Below are positions 1 to 5,597 of a stretch of 6,035 bases of DNA, in pieces. The number at the start of each line of letters is the position of its first letter. The stretch's first letter is position 1. Origin of the DNA: Methanosarcinales archaeon (GTDB taxonomy: Archaea; Halobacteriota; Methanosarcinia; Methanosarcinales; Methanocomedenaceae); NCBI GenBank assembly GCA_030614485.1, contig JAUWTY010000076.1, forward strand, positions 1 through 6,035. Direction: 5' to 3'. Below the pieces are notes generated by a model. It was not told the origin of the DNA, did not search any database, and saw nothing but the letters and a program-made list of their open reading frames with translations. Made by a program: the position numbers and the translations under genes.

Positions 1-792
1 CATTATTTTTTCTATTTCGGTATTCCCTGCACGTTCGCCTATACCCAGGAATGTCAAGCTTGTCCAGTTGGCACCGTGCCAGTATCCTGCAAGGGAGTTG
101 GCTACTCCCAGACCGAAATCATCGTGGATATGGGTCTCTATGTTCTTGACCCCGATCTCATCCTTCAGGTATTTGATCATTGATGGAATGCCATAAGGTT
201 CATCAACACCCTCAAAAGGCACTCCCATTCCCAGTGTGTCGCAAAGACGGATAATACAATCAGGATCGATTTCTATGAGTTTCTGGATCAGCGGGAATAC
301 AAACCCGTAATTATCGGCACGGGTCATGTCTTCGATATGAGCCCTGGTGCGCAGTCCATGGTCCACAGCATACTGTAATGCATCAACATATTTCTCTTCG
401 GCAGCTTCTCTTGAAGGGAGCCCCATTTTGTCAAAAATATGGGAATCAGAGACTGACATGAGTATGCCTGTTTCTTCTATTCCATCCACTTCCAGTACAA
501 TATCAATGTCAGCGGGGTTCGCCCTGGCCCATCCGGTAACTTCAGGGAATTCATAACCCTTTTTCATCATTTCGTTGGCCGCTTCCTTGTCACGCGGGTT
601 AAAAACGAATGTTTCCAGTTTTTCGATCCCCATCTGGTGGAGATATTCGAATATCTGCAGTTTCTGTTTCTTGGACATCACAATACCTGGCATTTGTGAG
701 CCGTCCCGAATTGTACTGTCGCTTATAAACACTTCCTGACCGTGTGGTAGTTTTATTTTAGGAAGGTCATCATAGTCTTTGTATACTTTCAT
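1..792 (-). CDS. HMGL-like synthase, candidate Re-citrate synthase (3' end outside window)
   Basis: The first 264 residues of a TIM-barrel Claisen-condensation enzyme of the isopropylmalate/homocitrate/Re-citrate synthase family, which joins acetyl-CoA to a 2-oxo acid in the cytoplasm. Seen: the substrate and metal-binding signature DSTIRDGSQ at residues 25-33 (the family usually has DTTLRDGEQ), the metal-binding HIHDD at 221-225, and the family loop GIGERAGN at 250-257. Blocks such as GYEFPEVTGWAR (79-90), ETGILMSVSDSHIF (107-120) and HIEDMTRADNYGFV (152-165) resemble, from memory, the Clostridium kluyveri Re-citrate synthase more than LeuA, NifV or AksA. The ATG at 792 is preceded by a weak AAGGT four bases upstream and a TATA-like box at 849-857. 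If the Re-citrate reading is right, it makes citrate for glutamate synthesis. Family is near certain; the exact substrate is inferred. The alternatives are homocitrate or isopropylmalate synthase. Confidence 0.9.
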   Translation of the reverse strand, partial: MKVYKDYDDLPKIKLPHGQEVFISDSTIRDGSQMPGIVMSKKQKLQIFEYLHQMGIEKLETFVFNPRDKEAANEMMKKGYEFPEVTGWARANPADIDIVLEVDGIEETGILMSVSDSHIFDKMGLPSREAAEEKYVDALQYAVDHGLRTRAHIEDMTRADNYGFVFPLIQKLIEIDPDCIIRLCDTLGMGVPFEGVDEPYGIPSMIKYLKDEIGVKNIETHIHDDFGLGVANSLAGYWHGANWTSLTFLGIGERAGNTEIEKIM

Positions 793-848
793 CGAAACCT
801 TAATTGGAAGTGGAAGGTTAAAATAGTTGTTATTTCAAGTTTTGAGGG

Positions 849-857
849 AATATTTAA
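849..857 (-). promoter_or_regulatory. TATA-like box for the synthase gene
   Basis: The minus strand reads TTAAATATT here, in an AT-rich stretch about 60 bases upstream of the start codon at 792. Archaeal transcription normally starts about 25 bases downstream of the TATA box, which would give a start near 825-830 and a leader of about 35 bases. Inferred from sequence and spacing only. Confidence 0.4.
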
Positions 858-902
858 TCTATAATTACCTTGCTGCCAACTTACAATTTTCAGGAAAAAT
901 GT

Positions 903-924
903 TTCCCTGGAATAAACCAGGGAA
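903..924 (-). terminator. Hairpin terminator after the DUF4013 gene
   Basis: A perfect 8-bp inverted repeat, TTCCCTGG and CCAGGGAA, encloses a six-base loop. It starts 12 bases beyond the stop codon of the DUF4013 gene. On the minus strand the stem is followed by ACATTTTT, and on the plus strand by TTTTAATTTTTA, so it could act in either direction. Its place between two co-directional genes suggests it separates the DUF4013 transcript from the synthase, which has its own TATA-like box. Archaeal termination relies mainly on the U-tract, so the role of the stem is uncertain. Confidence 0.6.
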
Positions 925-936
925 TTTTAATTTTTA

Positions 937-1578
937 TCAGGCACTTGATGCTACGTAGACTTTCCCGAACATATTTGCAGCTACAAGGCCTACATAAAAG
1001 TTTGCAAAAATTATTATCACCTGGCCTATGAAAGGAATAATGAGAATGAAACTTACTATAAACATTAATGCGTATAAAACAAGTATAGCAATAATGTATT
1101 CTCCAATAACAGATTTTATTCTCGATAATATTTCTCCAATCCCGAATGCAGCACCTATTGAATCTTCTTTGGCATAAATTGATAATGCCATCGGTAACAG
1201 AAGACAGACTATAAACATCAGAACCACACTGATCAGGGAACCTCCGATAATAGTCCCTATACTGGCAGGGGAAACATCGTCAGATGCGATAGATGAGATT
1301 GCAACTCCACCTATTGATAGAAACATTACAGCCAAAGGTATGAGCATGTAAATAAATACAACAATGACCACAAGCAATCCTTTAACAAACAGATTACCCC
1401 AATCATCCCATTCAGGCAGGCTAGATTTGCCATCAATGCCCCCACGCATAGTTTTTAAATAATATCCTAATGCAATGAAATTTACGATGGGTATTAGCAT
1501 TAGCAGACTACCAATCAGTATTTTCTTAATCCATTCAACGTCATTTGCAGGAAACTTGACAGTTTCAACAATATCCAT
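937..1578 (-). CDS. DUF4013 integral membrane protein
   Basis: A 213-residue, very hydrophobic protein that matches the DUF4013 family pattern. The family hallmarks seen are the N-terminal W16-IKKILIGSLLMLIPIVN helix, the following LGYYLKTMRGG stretch, and the acidic/aromatic LPEWDDWGNLFVKGL motif at about residues 54-68. Roughly five or six membrane helices can be seen, around residues 20-40, 65-92, 105-132, 140-152, 158-182 and 185-205. The length is normal for the family, which is common in methanogenic archaea and has no assigned biochemical role. The start is well supported: AAGGAGGT at 1594-1587 lies 8 bases upstream of the ATG. It has no signal of cleavage and no catalytic motif. It is divergent from the CcmC-like gene and shares its upstream region. 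The gene is visibly more AT-rich than the cluster at 2614-5513. Confidence 0.85.
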   Translation of the reverse strand: MDIVETVKFPANDVEWIKKILIGSLLMLIPIVNFIALGYYLKTMRGGIDGKSSLPEWDDWGNLFVKGLLVVIVVFIYMLIPLAVMFLSIGGVAISSIASDDVSPASIGTIIGGSLISVVLMFIVCLLLPMALSIYAKEDSIGAAFGIGEILSRIKSVIGEYIIAILVLYALMFIVSFILIIPFIGQVIIIFANFYVGLVAANMFGKVYVASSA

Positions 1579-1586
1579 AAAATATT

Positions 1587-1594
1587 ACCTCCTT
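1587..1594 (-). promoter_or_regulatory. Strong Shine-Dalgarno of the DUF4013 gene
   Basis: The minus strand reads AAGGAGGT, a near-perfect complement of the 16S rRNA 3' end, 8 bases before the ATG at 1578. It fixes the start of this gene and shows that the organism uses leadered, SD-dependent initiation for at least some genes. Confidence 0.85.
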
Positions 1595-1648
1595 AAAATT
1601 AAAAGCAATATCAATTTTTATAACATATACGCAATCATTTAAAATTAC

Positions 1649-1666
1649 AATAAAAAATTATATACT
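1649..1666. promoter_or_regulatory. Shared AT-rich TATA region of the divergent promoters
   Basis: This block reads as GTATATAATTTTTTATTG on the minus strand. On the minus strand it sits about 80 bases before the DUF4013 start and would give a leader of roughly 55 bases. On the plus strand it holds the TATA-like TTATATAC, though a second TATA-like element nearer the CcmC-like gene (1725-1733) is better spaced for that gene. Inferred from composition and spacing. Confidence 0.4.
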
Positions 1667-1675
1667 GTCATGACA
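1666..1675. promoter_or_regulatory. Perfect 10-bp palindrome, possible operator
   Basis: TGTCATGACA is its own reverse complement and directly abuts the TATA-like block in the divergent intergenic region. A regulator dimer bound here could block or recruit transcription factors for the DUF4013 gene, the CcmC-like gene, or both. The flanking bases do not extend the symmetry, so the site is short and could be chance. Confidence 0.3.
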
Positions 1676-1724
1676 TTTATAGTTATCGTGTGTTTGACAC
1701 CCCAGTTCTGTAAAATCATTTAAT

Positions 1725-1733
1725 ACATATAAA
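1725..1733 (+). promoter_or_regulatory. TATA-like box for the CcmC-like gene
   Basis: ACATATAAA lies within ATTTAATACATATAAAAC, about 50 bases upstream of the start codon. Transcription would begin near 1755, giving a leader of about 25-30 bases that is long enough to hold the AGGG at 1774-1777. Confidence 0.4.
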
Positions 1734-1755
1734 ACATCTAACAATACCTCAAATC

Positions 1756-1794
1756 ATGAAGATAAGCTTTAGCAGGGATGAAATGTATGAATGA
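1756..1794 (+). other. Possible 12-codon leader ORF overlapping the ccmC start
   Basis: An ATG at 1756 opens a 12-codon frame (MKISFSRDEMYE) that closes with TGA at 1792-1794, just past the second candidate ccmC ATG at 1787. If transcription begins near 1755, as the upstream TATA-like box suggests, this ATG would sit at the very 5' end and could be read as a leaderless start, coupling or limiting translation of ccmC. A frame this short can easily be chance. Confidence 0.2.
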
Positions 1795-2551
1795 CAGCAG
1801 TAACAAAAAAATTCTATATACAGCCACCGTTCTTGTAATGCTCGCGGCCATTGGTGTACTTCTATTCTACGCACCCGTGCCCATAAGTCCAGGTGAGCGG
1901 GGCACATATACTGATTCCCAGGGACTGGTGAAATATATATCCACCGATGCCCAGTGGACAAATTATGTATTTAGTTTTCATATTGCATACTTCCATATCG
2001 CTATTGCACTAACCGCGTATTTGGCATTCCTACTGGTATTTATTTTTAGCATACTCTACCTTCAAAAAGGCAAGCAGGAATGGGACATTAAAGCTGCTGC
2101 GTCGGCTGAAGTAGGAGTACTATTTGGAGGACTGACCCTCATCTCCGGTTCTATATGGGCCAAGGCGGCATGGGGACACTATTGGCCTCCTGGAGACGTG
2201 AGGCTCAATACTTCGCTGGTGCTATTCTTCATTTATATCGCTTACCTGATGATACGACAGGCTGTAGACTCTCCTGAAAAACGTGCACGCCTGTGTGCCG
2301 TCTTTGGAGTTATCGGTTTTATCAGTGTGCCCATTAGTTTCATGAGTATCCGCATCTGGTCTGCCACCACAACCCACCCCACTGTACTGGGCCCGGGTGG
2401 CGGTGGTATGACTGGCAGTGCAGTCCTCGTTCCCATGCTGGTCAATTTGGTTGCATTTGTGCTACTGTGTTTTTCATTGATAACCTATAAAGTGGATAAC
2501 GTAATGCTGGGCGAAGAACTACTGGCTACCAAGAATGAAAAGGGCGTGTAA
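1778..2551 (+). CDS. ccmC: CcmC-like cytochrome c maturation (heme-handling) protein
   Basis: A 257-residue membrane protein of the CcmC/CcmF/CcsA heme-handling superfamily, with the length and six-helix layout of CcmC (helices about 13-32, 66-94, 110-128, 144-162, 173-191, 215-236). In bacteria CcmC passes heme to CcmE on the outer face of the membrane for attachment to apocytochromes c. Seen: outer-face histidines H68 or H73 before helix 2, a WWD-like loop WGHYWPPGDVRL at 132-143, and H200 in the loop before the last helix, followed by a Gly-rich stretch at 205-210. The WWD loop departs from the usual WGxWWxWDxRL: it has one extra residue and lacks two tryptophans. Two starts are possible. 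The ATG at 1778 has AGGG directly against it, whereas the in-frame ATG at 1787 has AGGG nine bases upstream, so the shorter 254-residue form may be the real one. No other ccm genes are in the window. Confidence 0.85.
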   Translation: MKCMNDSSNKKILYTATVLVMLAAIGVLLFYAPVPISPGERGTYTDSQGLVKYISTDAQWTNYVFSFHIAYFHIAIALTAYLAFLLVFIFSILYLQKGKQEWDIKAAASAEVGVLFGGLTLISGSIWAKAAWGHYWPPGDVRLNTSLVLFFIYIAYLMIRQAVDSPEKRARLCAVFGVIGFISVPISFMSIRIWSATTTHPTVLGPGGGGMTGSAVLVPMLVNLVAFVLLCFSLITYKVDNVMLGEELLATKNEKGV

Positions 2552-2613
2552 TTACTTCATACACATCTTACGGACAATACAGGCTATACAGACCAGATGG
2601 CATCCATACCGGT

Positions 2614-3198
2614 TCAATCATTTTTATTCCGTACCACCCATACCATACCCCAACACCCCAGGGTAAGCGCCAGCGCAACCCAACCGACCACATCCACATT
2701 GGGTGTATGCAGGTACGGATGTGTTCCTACAATATAATCGAAATAGTCCAGCACCACAAAGACAGCAAGCAATAACCCCATACGTCCGGTGCCAAGCCAT
2801 TCCATATCCTTGAGCAGGGTGAAGGCACATAGTATCATACCGATGTGTAACAGGAACAGCACAGACCTGAACATCCATGTCTGCGGGGAAAAATAATAAT
2901 CAAAATCATACAACAGTACAAAAAGTGACCAGATGCCGACTTTGTTGAGCCCTATAAAAGTGAACGTATCGAATAGGTTGCTGCGTCTCCCCATTGAATA
3001 AGCTGCCAGTGCCAGCACGTACATCAATGTAAAAAACGGGCTGTCAGGCACAAGCGGCCAATAGTATACTGGTGTTATCCGCAACTGCCATTCATAATAG
3101 TAAAACCCAAAACCAGTACCAATGATGGATGACAGCAATAAAAGGTATCTTGTAATTGGGTCAGCCTTGAATCGGTGGAAAAATTCTTTGCATTCCAT
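2614..3198 (-). CDS. DUF1405 membrane protein
   Basis: A 194-residue protein with about six membrane helices (around 16-35, 54-70, 86-99, 109-128, 138-156, 170-189). It shows the DUF1405 pattern: YYWPLVPDSPFFTL at 45-58, LNKVGIWSLFVL at 84-95, HIGMILCAFTLL at 118-129, and DYFDYIVGTHPYL at 151-163. The family also includes Bacillus YpjA. Its biochemical role is unknown and nothing here identifies a catalytic site, although the conserved Asp, His and Tyr residues near membrane edges are unusual for a simple structural protein. The ATG at 3198 has AGGG five bases upstream (3207-3204). It lies 43 bases after the acyltransferase stop and is probably the last gene of the four-gene cluster. It converges on ccmC across a 62-base gap. 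Confidence 0.85.
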   Translation of the reverse strand: MECKEFFHRFKADPITRYLLLLSSIIGTGFGFYYYEWQLRITPVYYWPLVPDSPFFTLMYVLALAAYSMGRRSNLFDTFTFIGLNKVGIWSLFVLLYDFDYYFSPQTWMFRSVLFLLHIGMILCAFTLLKDMEWLGTGRMGLLLAVFVVLDYFDYIVGTHPYLHTPNVDVVGWVALALTLGCWGMVWVVRNKND

Positions 3199-3241
3199 GA
3201 TATCCCTGGTTCCATCTACTATAATCCTGTAGTTCCCGATT

Positions 3242-3724
3242 TCAAGTGCGTTCTAGGGGACGTGCAGGTACTCCACCTGAAAAACCCTCAATATTTTTAT
3301 TCACAAGGGAATGGGCAGATACCACAGAACCATCAGCGATTTGCACCCCAGGCAGTATAGTGGTGTTGGCACCCACCATCACATCCCTGCCAATGACCAC
3401 AGGACCGGTCACATATTCTTTTATCAGGAACTCATGGCACAGGATGGTGGAATTGTAGCCTATGATAGTGTTGTCCCCAATCTCGATAAACTGGGGAAAG
3501 AAAACGTCCATGGTAACTTCCAAAGCTATGGATACATTATTTCCTATCCTGATACCCATGCGGCGGTACAGCCAGAGTTTAAGGGGGAGCGATGGCGAGA
3601 ACCGAGCAAGGACCATAAGAATGTAATTAAAGGCAAGTCTGGCCGGTGATATCACCTGTTTCCAGTACCAGAGTGAGTTGTGTACCCCATGGGATGGGAA
3701 CCTGTTGAGAGCCCGTTGCGCCGT
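3242..3724 (-). CDS. Hexapeptide-repeat (left-handed beta-helix) acyltransferase with probable ACG start
   Basis: An O-acyltransferase of the isoleucine-patch family, which moves an acetyl or acyl group from CoA to a sugar or similar acceptor. Hexapeptide repeats are clear, for example IGNNVSI, IEIGDNTIIGYNSTI and VVIGRDVMVGANTTILPGVQI. CHEF carries the probable catalytic histidine, and the C-terminal GGVPAR is typical. The first ATG/GTG/TTG in frame is a GTG at 3655 (137 residues, VISPARL...), but coding-quality sequence continues upstream with HNSLWYWKQV, which fits the N-terminus of related archaeal acyltransferases as I remember them. The frame is open back to a TGA inside trm56. AAGGAGGT at 3738-3731 is six bases before an in-frame ACG at 3724-3722, giving 160 residues. 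I therefore extend the gene to 3724; a caller limited to standard starts would report 3242-3655. The acceptor is unknown. Confidence 0.8.
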   Translation of the reverse strand, partial: TAQRALNRFPSHGVHNSLWYWKQVISPARLAFNYILMVLARFSPSLPLKLWLYRRMGIRIGNNVSIALEVTMDVFFPQFIEIGDNTIIGYNSTILCHEFLIKEYVTGPVVIGRDVMVGANTTILPGVQIADGSVVSAHSLVNKNIEGFSGGVPARPLERT

Positions 3725-3726
3725 GT

Positions 3727-4275
3727 TTATACCTCCTTGACGACCTTTCCCTGTTCATGAGGCACAATCTTAAGTTTCCCGCCAGGGAATTTCTGTGTAA
3801 GGGGTTCAGTACCTCGTGCAGTGTTTACACGATCCATGAACACTGCCAGGGCTGCTATCTCTGAATGGGGCTGGCTGCCAACGGCCACGTTCCAGTCCGC
3901 AGCCTGGTAGATATAAGGCGGCACCTTTTCTGCACCTACCACTACCATAAGAGAGCCTTCCTTTGAAATATCATCAATAACATCCGGCAGGTTCTGCCCG
4001 TACATGGTCAGGTGAACAACACGTCCCCCTTCATCCTTCCAGCTGCGAACCTCCTGTTTCCATGAATCCACAATCCTGGCAAAGAAGCTGCCTCCCCAAC
4101 GACTGGCAACTTCGTTGAGGCTGTTAATCACTCCTTTATCATTTGACGCAAGCAGCATTCCACTGGCACCCAGGGCTCTTGCGGTAAGTCCTACATGGGT
4201 GGTGACCCTCTGGTCACGTTCGGGACGGTGGCCGAGGCGCAGTATAACAATGTTCATATCCATAGATACAGGCAT
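3727..4275 (-). CDS. trm56: tRNA (cytidine(56)-2'-O)-methyltransferase
   Basis: A 182-residue SPOUT-family enzyme that uses S-adenosylmethionine to methylate the ribose of C56 in the T-loop of archaeal tRNAs, helping the elbow fold. The N-terminal signature LRLGHRPERDQRVTTHVGLTARA (starting at residue 12) is diagnostic. It is followed by HLTMYGQNL at 88-96 and the knotted SAM-binding region VVVGAEKVPP (111-120) and ADWNVAVGSQPHSEIAALAVF (126-146). Length is normal for the family. The ATG at 4275 lies two bases after the stop of the beta-CASP gene. A second in-frame ATG at 4257 (MNIVILRLGH) matches where many homologs begin. Neither has a good SD, so translation is probably coupled to the upstream gene. 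The 3' end contains the SD of the acyltransferase. The assignment is very secure. Confidence 0.96.
   Translation of the reverse strand: MPVSMDMNIVILRLGHRPERDQRVTTHVGLTARALGASGMLLASNDKGVINSLNEVASRWGGSFFARIVDSWKQEVRSWKDEGGRVVHLTMYGQNLPDVIDDISKEGSLMVVVGAEKVPPYIYQAADWNVAVGSQPHSEIAALAVFMDRVNTARGTEPLTQKFPGGKLKIVPHEQGKVVKEV
3731..3738 (-). promoter_or_regulatory. Shine-Dalgarno inside the 3' end of trm56, deciding the acyltransferase start
   Basis: AAGGAGGT spans the last sense codons of trm56 (AAG GAG GTA, then TAA). It is a full-strength SD located six bases upstream of an in-frame ACG at 3724 and 75 bases upstream of the first canonical start, GTG at 3655, which has no good SD of its own. The overlap implies translational coupling between trm56 and the acyltransferase. 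The codons also encode Lys-Glu-Val, so chance occurrence is possible. Confidence 0.6.
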
Positions 4276-4277
4276 AA

Positions 4278-5513
4278 TTAAATATAAATCTGGTCACCAA
4301 TATCGGGTGCAATTGCTTTGACTTCCAGGTTATCTTTTATCCATGCTGCGAACTCTGATGTCCTGTCACCGTGTACGCATATCACGACCTGGCATCCTCC
4401 ATCCACCTGGTTTCGTACCATTTCTTTTAACCCGGAATCGTCGCTGTGTGCCGAGAAATCATACAATTCCAGTTCTGCAATAAGGGGGATAATCCTCCCT
4501 TTATCTTCATAATGTCCCCGCTCAAGTGCCATACGTCCATTGGTTCCTTCTACCTGGTATCCTGTCAGCAGGACCTTTGACATAGGGTCGTTATATAAGT
4601 GTTTCAGATAATACAGTACCGGGCCGCCGTTCAACATACCTGCAGTGGTCACGACAACTCCGGGTTCGTCCAGTACATTTCTCCTTACCCTGCCATCCAC
4701 AGGACTAGCGAACTTGAAGGCCTTATCAAGCCTGACTGGGTCTTTCAGGTAATCAGGATGCCGTTTGAATATTTTATACACTTCTTTACCCATACCGTCT
4801 ACCCATGACCTTATGCCGTGTTTTTCCAGTATCATAAGCACTTCCTGGGTTCGCCCGATGGCAAAGGCCGGTATTATTGCCCATCCGCCATTGTCAACGG
4901 TAGCCTTGATGGAGTCAACAAAATCTGCCTCAAGTTTTGGTCTGGGATTGTGTTCAGTGCCATAATAAGTACTCTCGACAATTGCGATGTCGGCGGCAGG
5001 TAATTTCTCTGCCGGTGCGAGCAGGTTGGTATCACGGTCGTCCACGTCCCCTGTATATACCAGACTGCCGCTTTCATTTTCAAGATATATTGATGACGAG
5101 CCTGGGATGTGTCCTGCATCATACAGGGTGCCTTCATATCCTGAAGCGTTAAAAGACCTGCCGTAGTCCACGGTATTGGTATGGGTCTCAAAGTCCCTGA
5201 CATCTTCTATTATGAATGGCAGCACCTGTCCCTTTGCCTGTGCTATCTTCATAGTGTCCTTTGCCAGGAGTACCCCTAAGTCCTTTGTCACCGGCGTCAT
5301 GAATAAATCAGGCTTCATATCCATCAGGTTGGGAACGACTCCGCAGTGGTCCAGGTGACCGTGGGACACGATGACCGAGTCGGGCTGCACGCCGCCAACT
5401 GGATACTGGGGCGGTTCGGCAGGTTTCATACCATAGTCAAGCAGGATATTGTCGTCCACTACCACAGCCGAACGGCCGACTTCCCCGGCGCCTCCAAGAA
5501 ATCTTAGGTTAAT
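4278..5513 (-). CDS. Archaeal beta-CASP metallo-beta-lactamase RNase (aCPSF2-like), non-canonical start
   Basis: A zinc-dependent RNase of the beta-CASP family, acting on cytoplasmic RNA as an endo- and/or exonuclease. Counting from the GTG at 5465, motifs in order are HGHLDH (35-40), DAGH with the metal-ligand His (119), YTGD (137-140), motif A VEST (163-166), the beta-CASP cap PAFAIGRTQE (199-208), FSAHSD (337-342) and HGD (365-367). No N-terminal KH domains are present, which separates it from aCPSF1, and it lacks the obvious extra segments of aRNase J. The canonical fold opens with an RFLGGAGEVGRS strand, and exactly this lies upstream of the GTG start in the same frame. No ATG, GTG or TTG exists between it and a TAA at 5546-5544. 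The best candidates are ATT at 5513 (8 bases after GAGG) or ATA at 5519, giving 411 or 413 residues. A caller limited to standard starts gives 4278-5465. First gene of the cluster with trm56. Confidence 0.93.
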   Translation of the reverse strand: MNLRFLGGAGEVGRSAVVVDDNILLDYGMKPAEPPQYPVGGVQPDSVIVSHGHLDHCGVVPNLMDMKPDLFMTPVTKDLGVLLAKDTMKIAQAKGQVLPFIIEDVRDFETHTNTVDYGRSFNASGYEGTLYDAGHIPGSSSIYLENESGSLVYTGDVDDRDTNLLAPAEKLPAADIAIVESTYYGTEHNPRPKLEADFVDSIKATVDNGGWAIIPAFAIGRTQEVLMILEKHGIRSWVDGMGKEVYKIFKRHPDYLKDPVRLDKAFKFASPVDGRVRRNVLDEPGVVVTTAGMLNGGPVLYYLKHLYNDPMSKVLLTGYQVEGTNGRMALERGHYEDKGRIIPLIAELELYDFSAHSDDSGLKEMVRNQVDGGCQVVICVHGDRTSEFAAWIKDNLEVKAIAPDIGDQIYI

Positions 5514-5521
5514 GTGTATCG

Positions 5522-5525
5522 CCTC
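5522..5525 (-). promoter_or_regulatory. GAGG ribosome-binding site of the beta-CASP gene
   Basis: The minus strand reads ACAGAGGCGATACACATT. GAGG lies eight bases before the ATT at 5513 and two before the ATA at 5519, so spacing favours ATT. The motif is only a partial SD, but it is the only one between the upstream in-frame stop and the conserved RFLGG sequence. Confidence 0.45.
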
Positions 5526-5545
5526 TGTAAAGTGTAGTTTTGATT

Positions 5546-5580
5546 AAAAGGAAGTTATTCTAACTTATTTATTTCCTTTT
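5546..5580. repeat. Nested inverted repeats at the beta-CASP promoter
   Basis: AAAAGGAA (5546-5553) pairs perfectly with TTCCTTTT (5573-5580). Inside it AAGTTA (5552-5557) and TAACTT (5561-5566) form a second perfect repeat around TTC. On the plus strand the outer arm runs into eight Ts (5577-5584), so it could end transcripts coming from the right of the cluster in the antisense direction, or be an operator over the promoter. It is AT-rich and so weaker as evidence than its symmetry suggests. Confidence 0.35.
5566..5574 (-). promoter_or_regulatory. TATA-like box of the beta-CASP/trm56 cluster
   Basis: The minus strand reads AAATAAATA here, about 55 bases upstream of the ATT at 5513. Transcription would start near 5543-5546, giving a leader of about 30 bases that includes the GAGG. 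The box sits within the nested inverted repeats at 5546-5580 and about 25 bases from the end of the transposase gene. Confidence 0.4.
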
Positions 5581-5597
5581 TTTTGTTCAATCCCCCG

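Noticed and set aside
347..556. 69-codon plus-strand frame
   Set aside because: Antisense shadow of the synthase gene; Ser/Ala-rich with no motif.
1690..1700. Short inverted repeat GTGT-TTG-ACAC in the ccmC upstream region
   Set aside because: Four-base arms are expected by chance in a region of this length, and the symmetry does not extend.
1749..1961. 70-codon minus-strand frame opposite the ccmC start
   Set aside because: Antisense to well-supported ccmC sequence, rich in Trp, Cys and His, without SD or recognisable family.
2552..2613. Possible terminator between convergent ccmC and the DUF1405 gene
   Set aside because: No convincing stem is present. The only U-tract (2620-2625) is short and lies within the last codons of the opposite gene, so I do not call a terminator.
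2624..2878. 84-codon open frame on the minus strand
   Set aside because: It lies wholly inside the DUF1405 gene in another frame, has a Cys/Gly-rich composition unlike a real protein, and has no family resemblance, whereas the DUF1405 frame has clear motifs.
3311..3649. 112-codon open frame on the plus strand
   Set aside because: Antisense to the acyltransferase, with no motif or ribosome-binding site; the hexapeptide repeats on the other strand explain the region.
4874..5203. 109-codon open frame on the minus strand
   Set aside because: It is an alternative frame of the beta-CASP gene. The main frame carries all catalytic motifs, and this one shows only low-complexity, shadow-like sequence.
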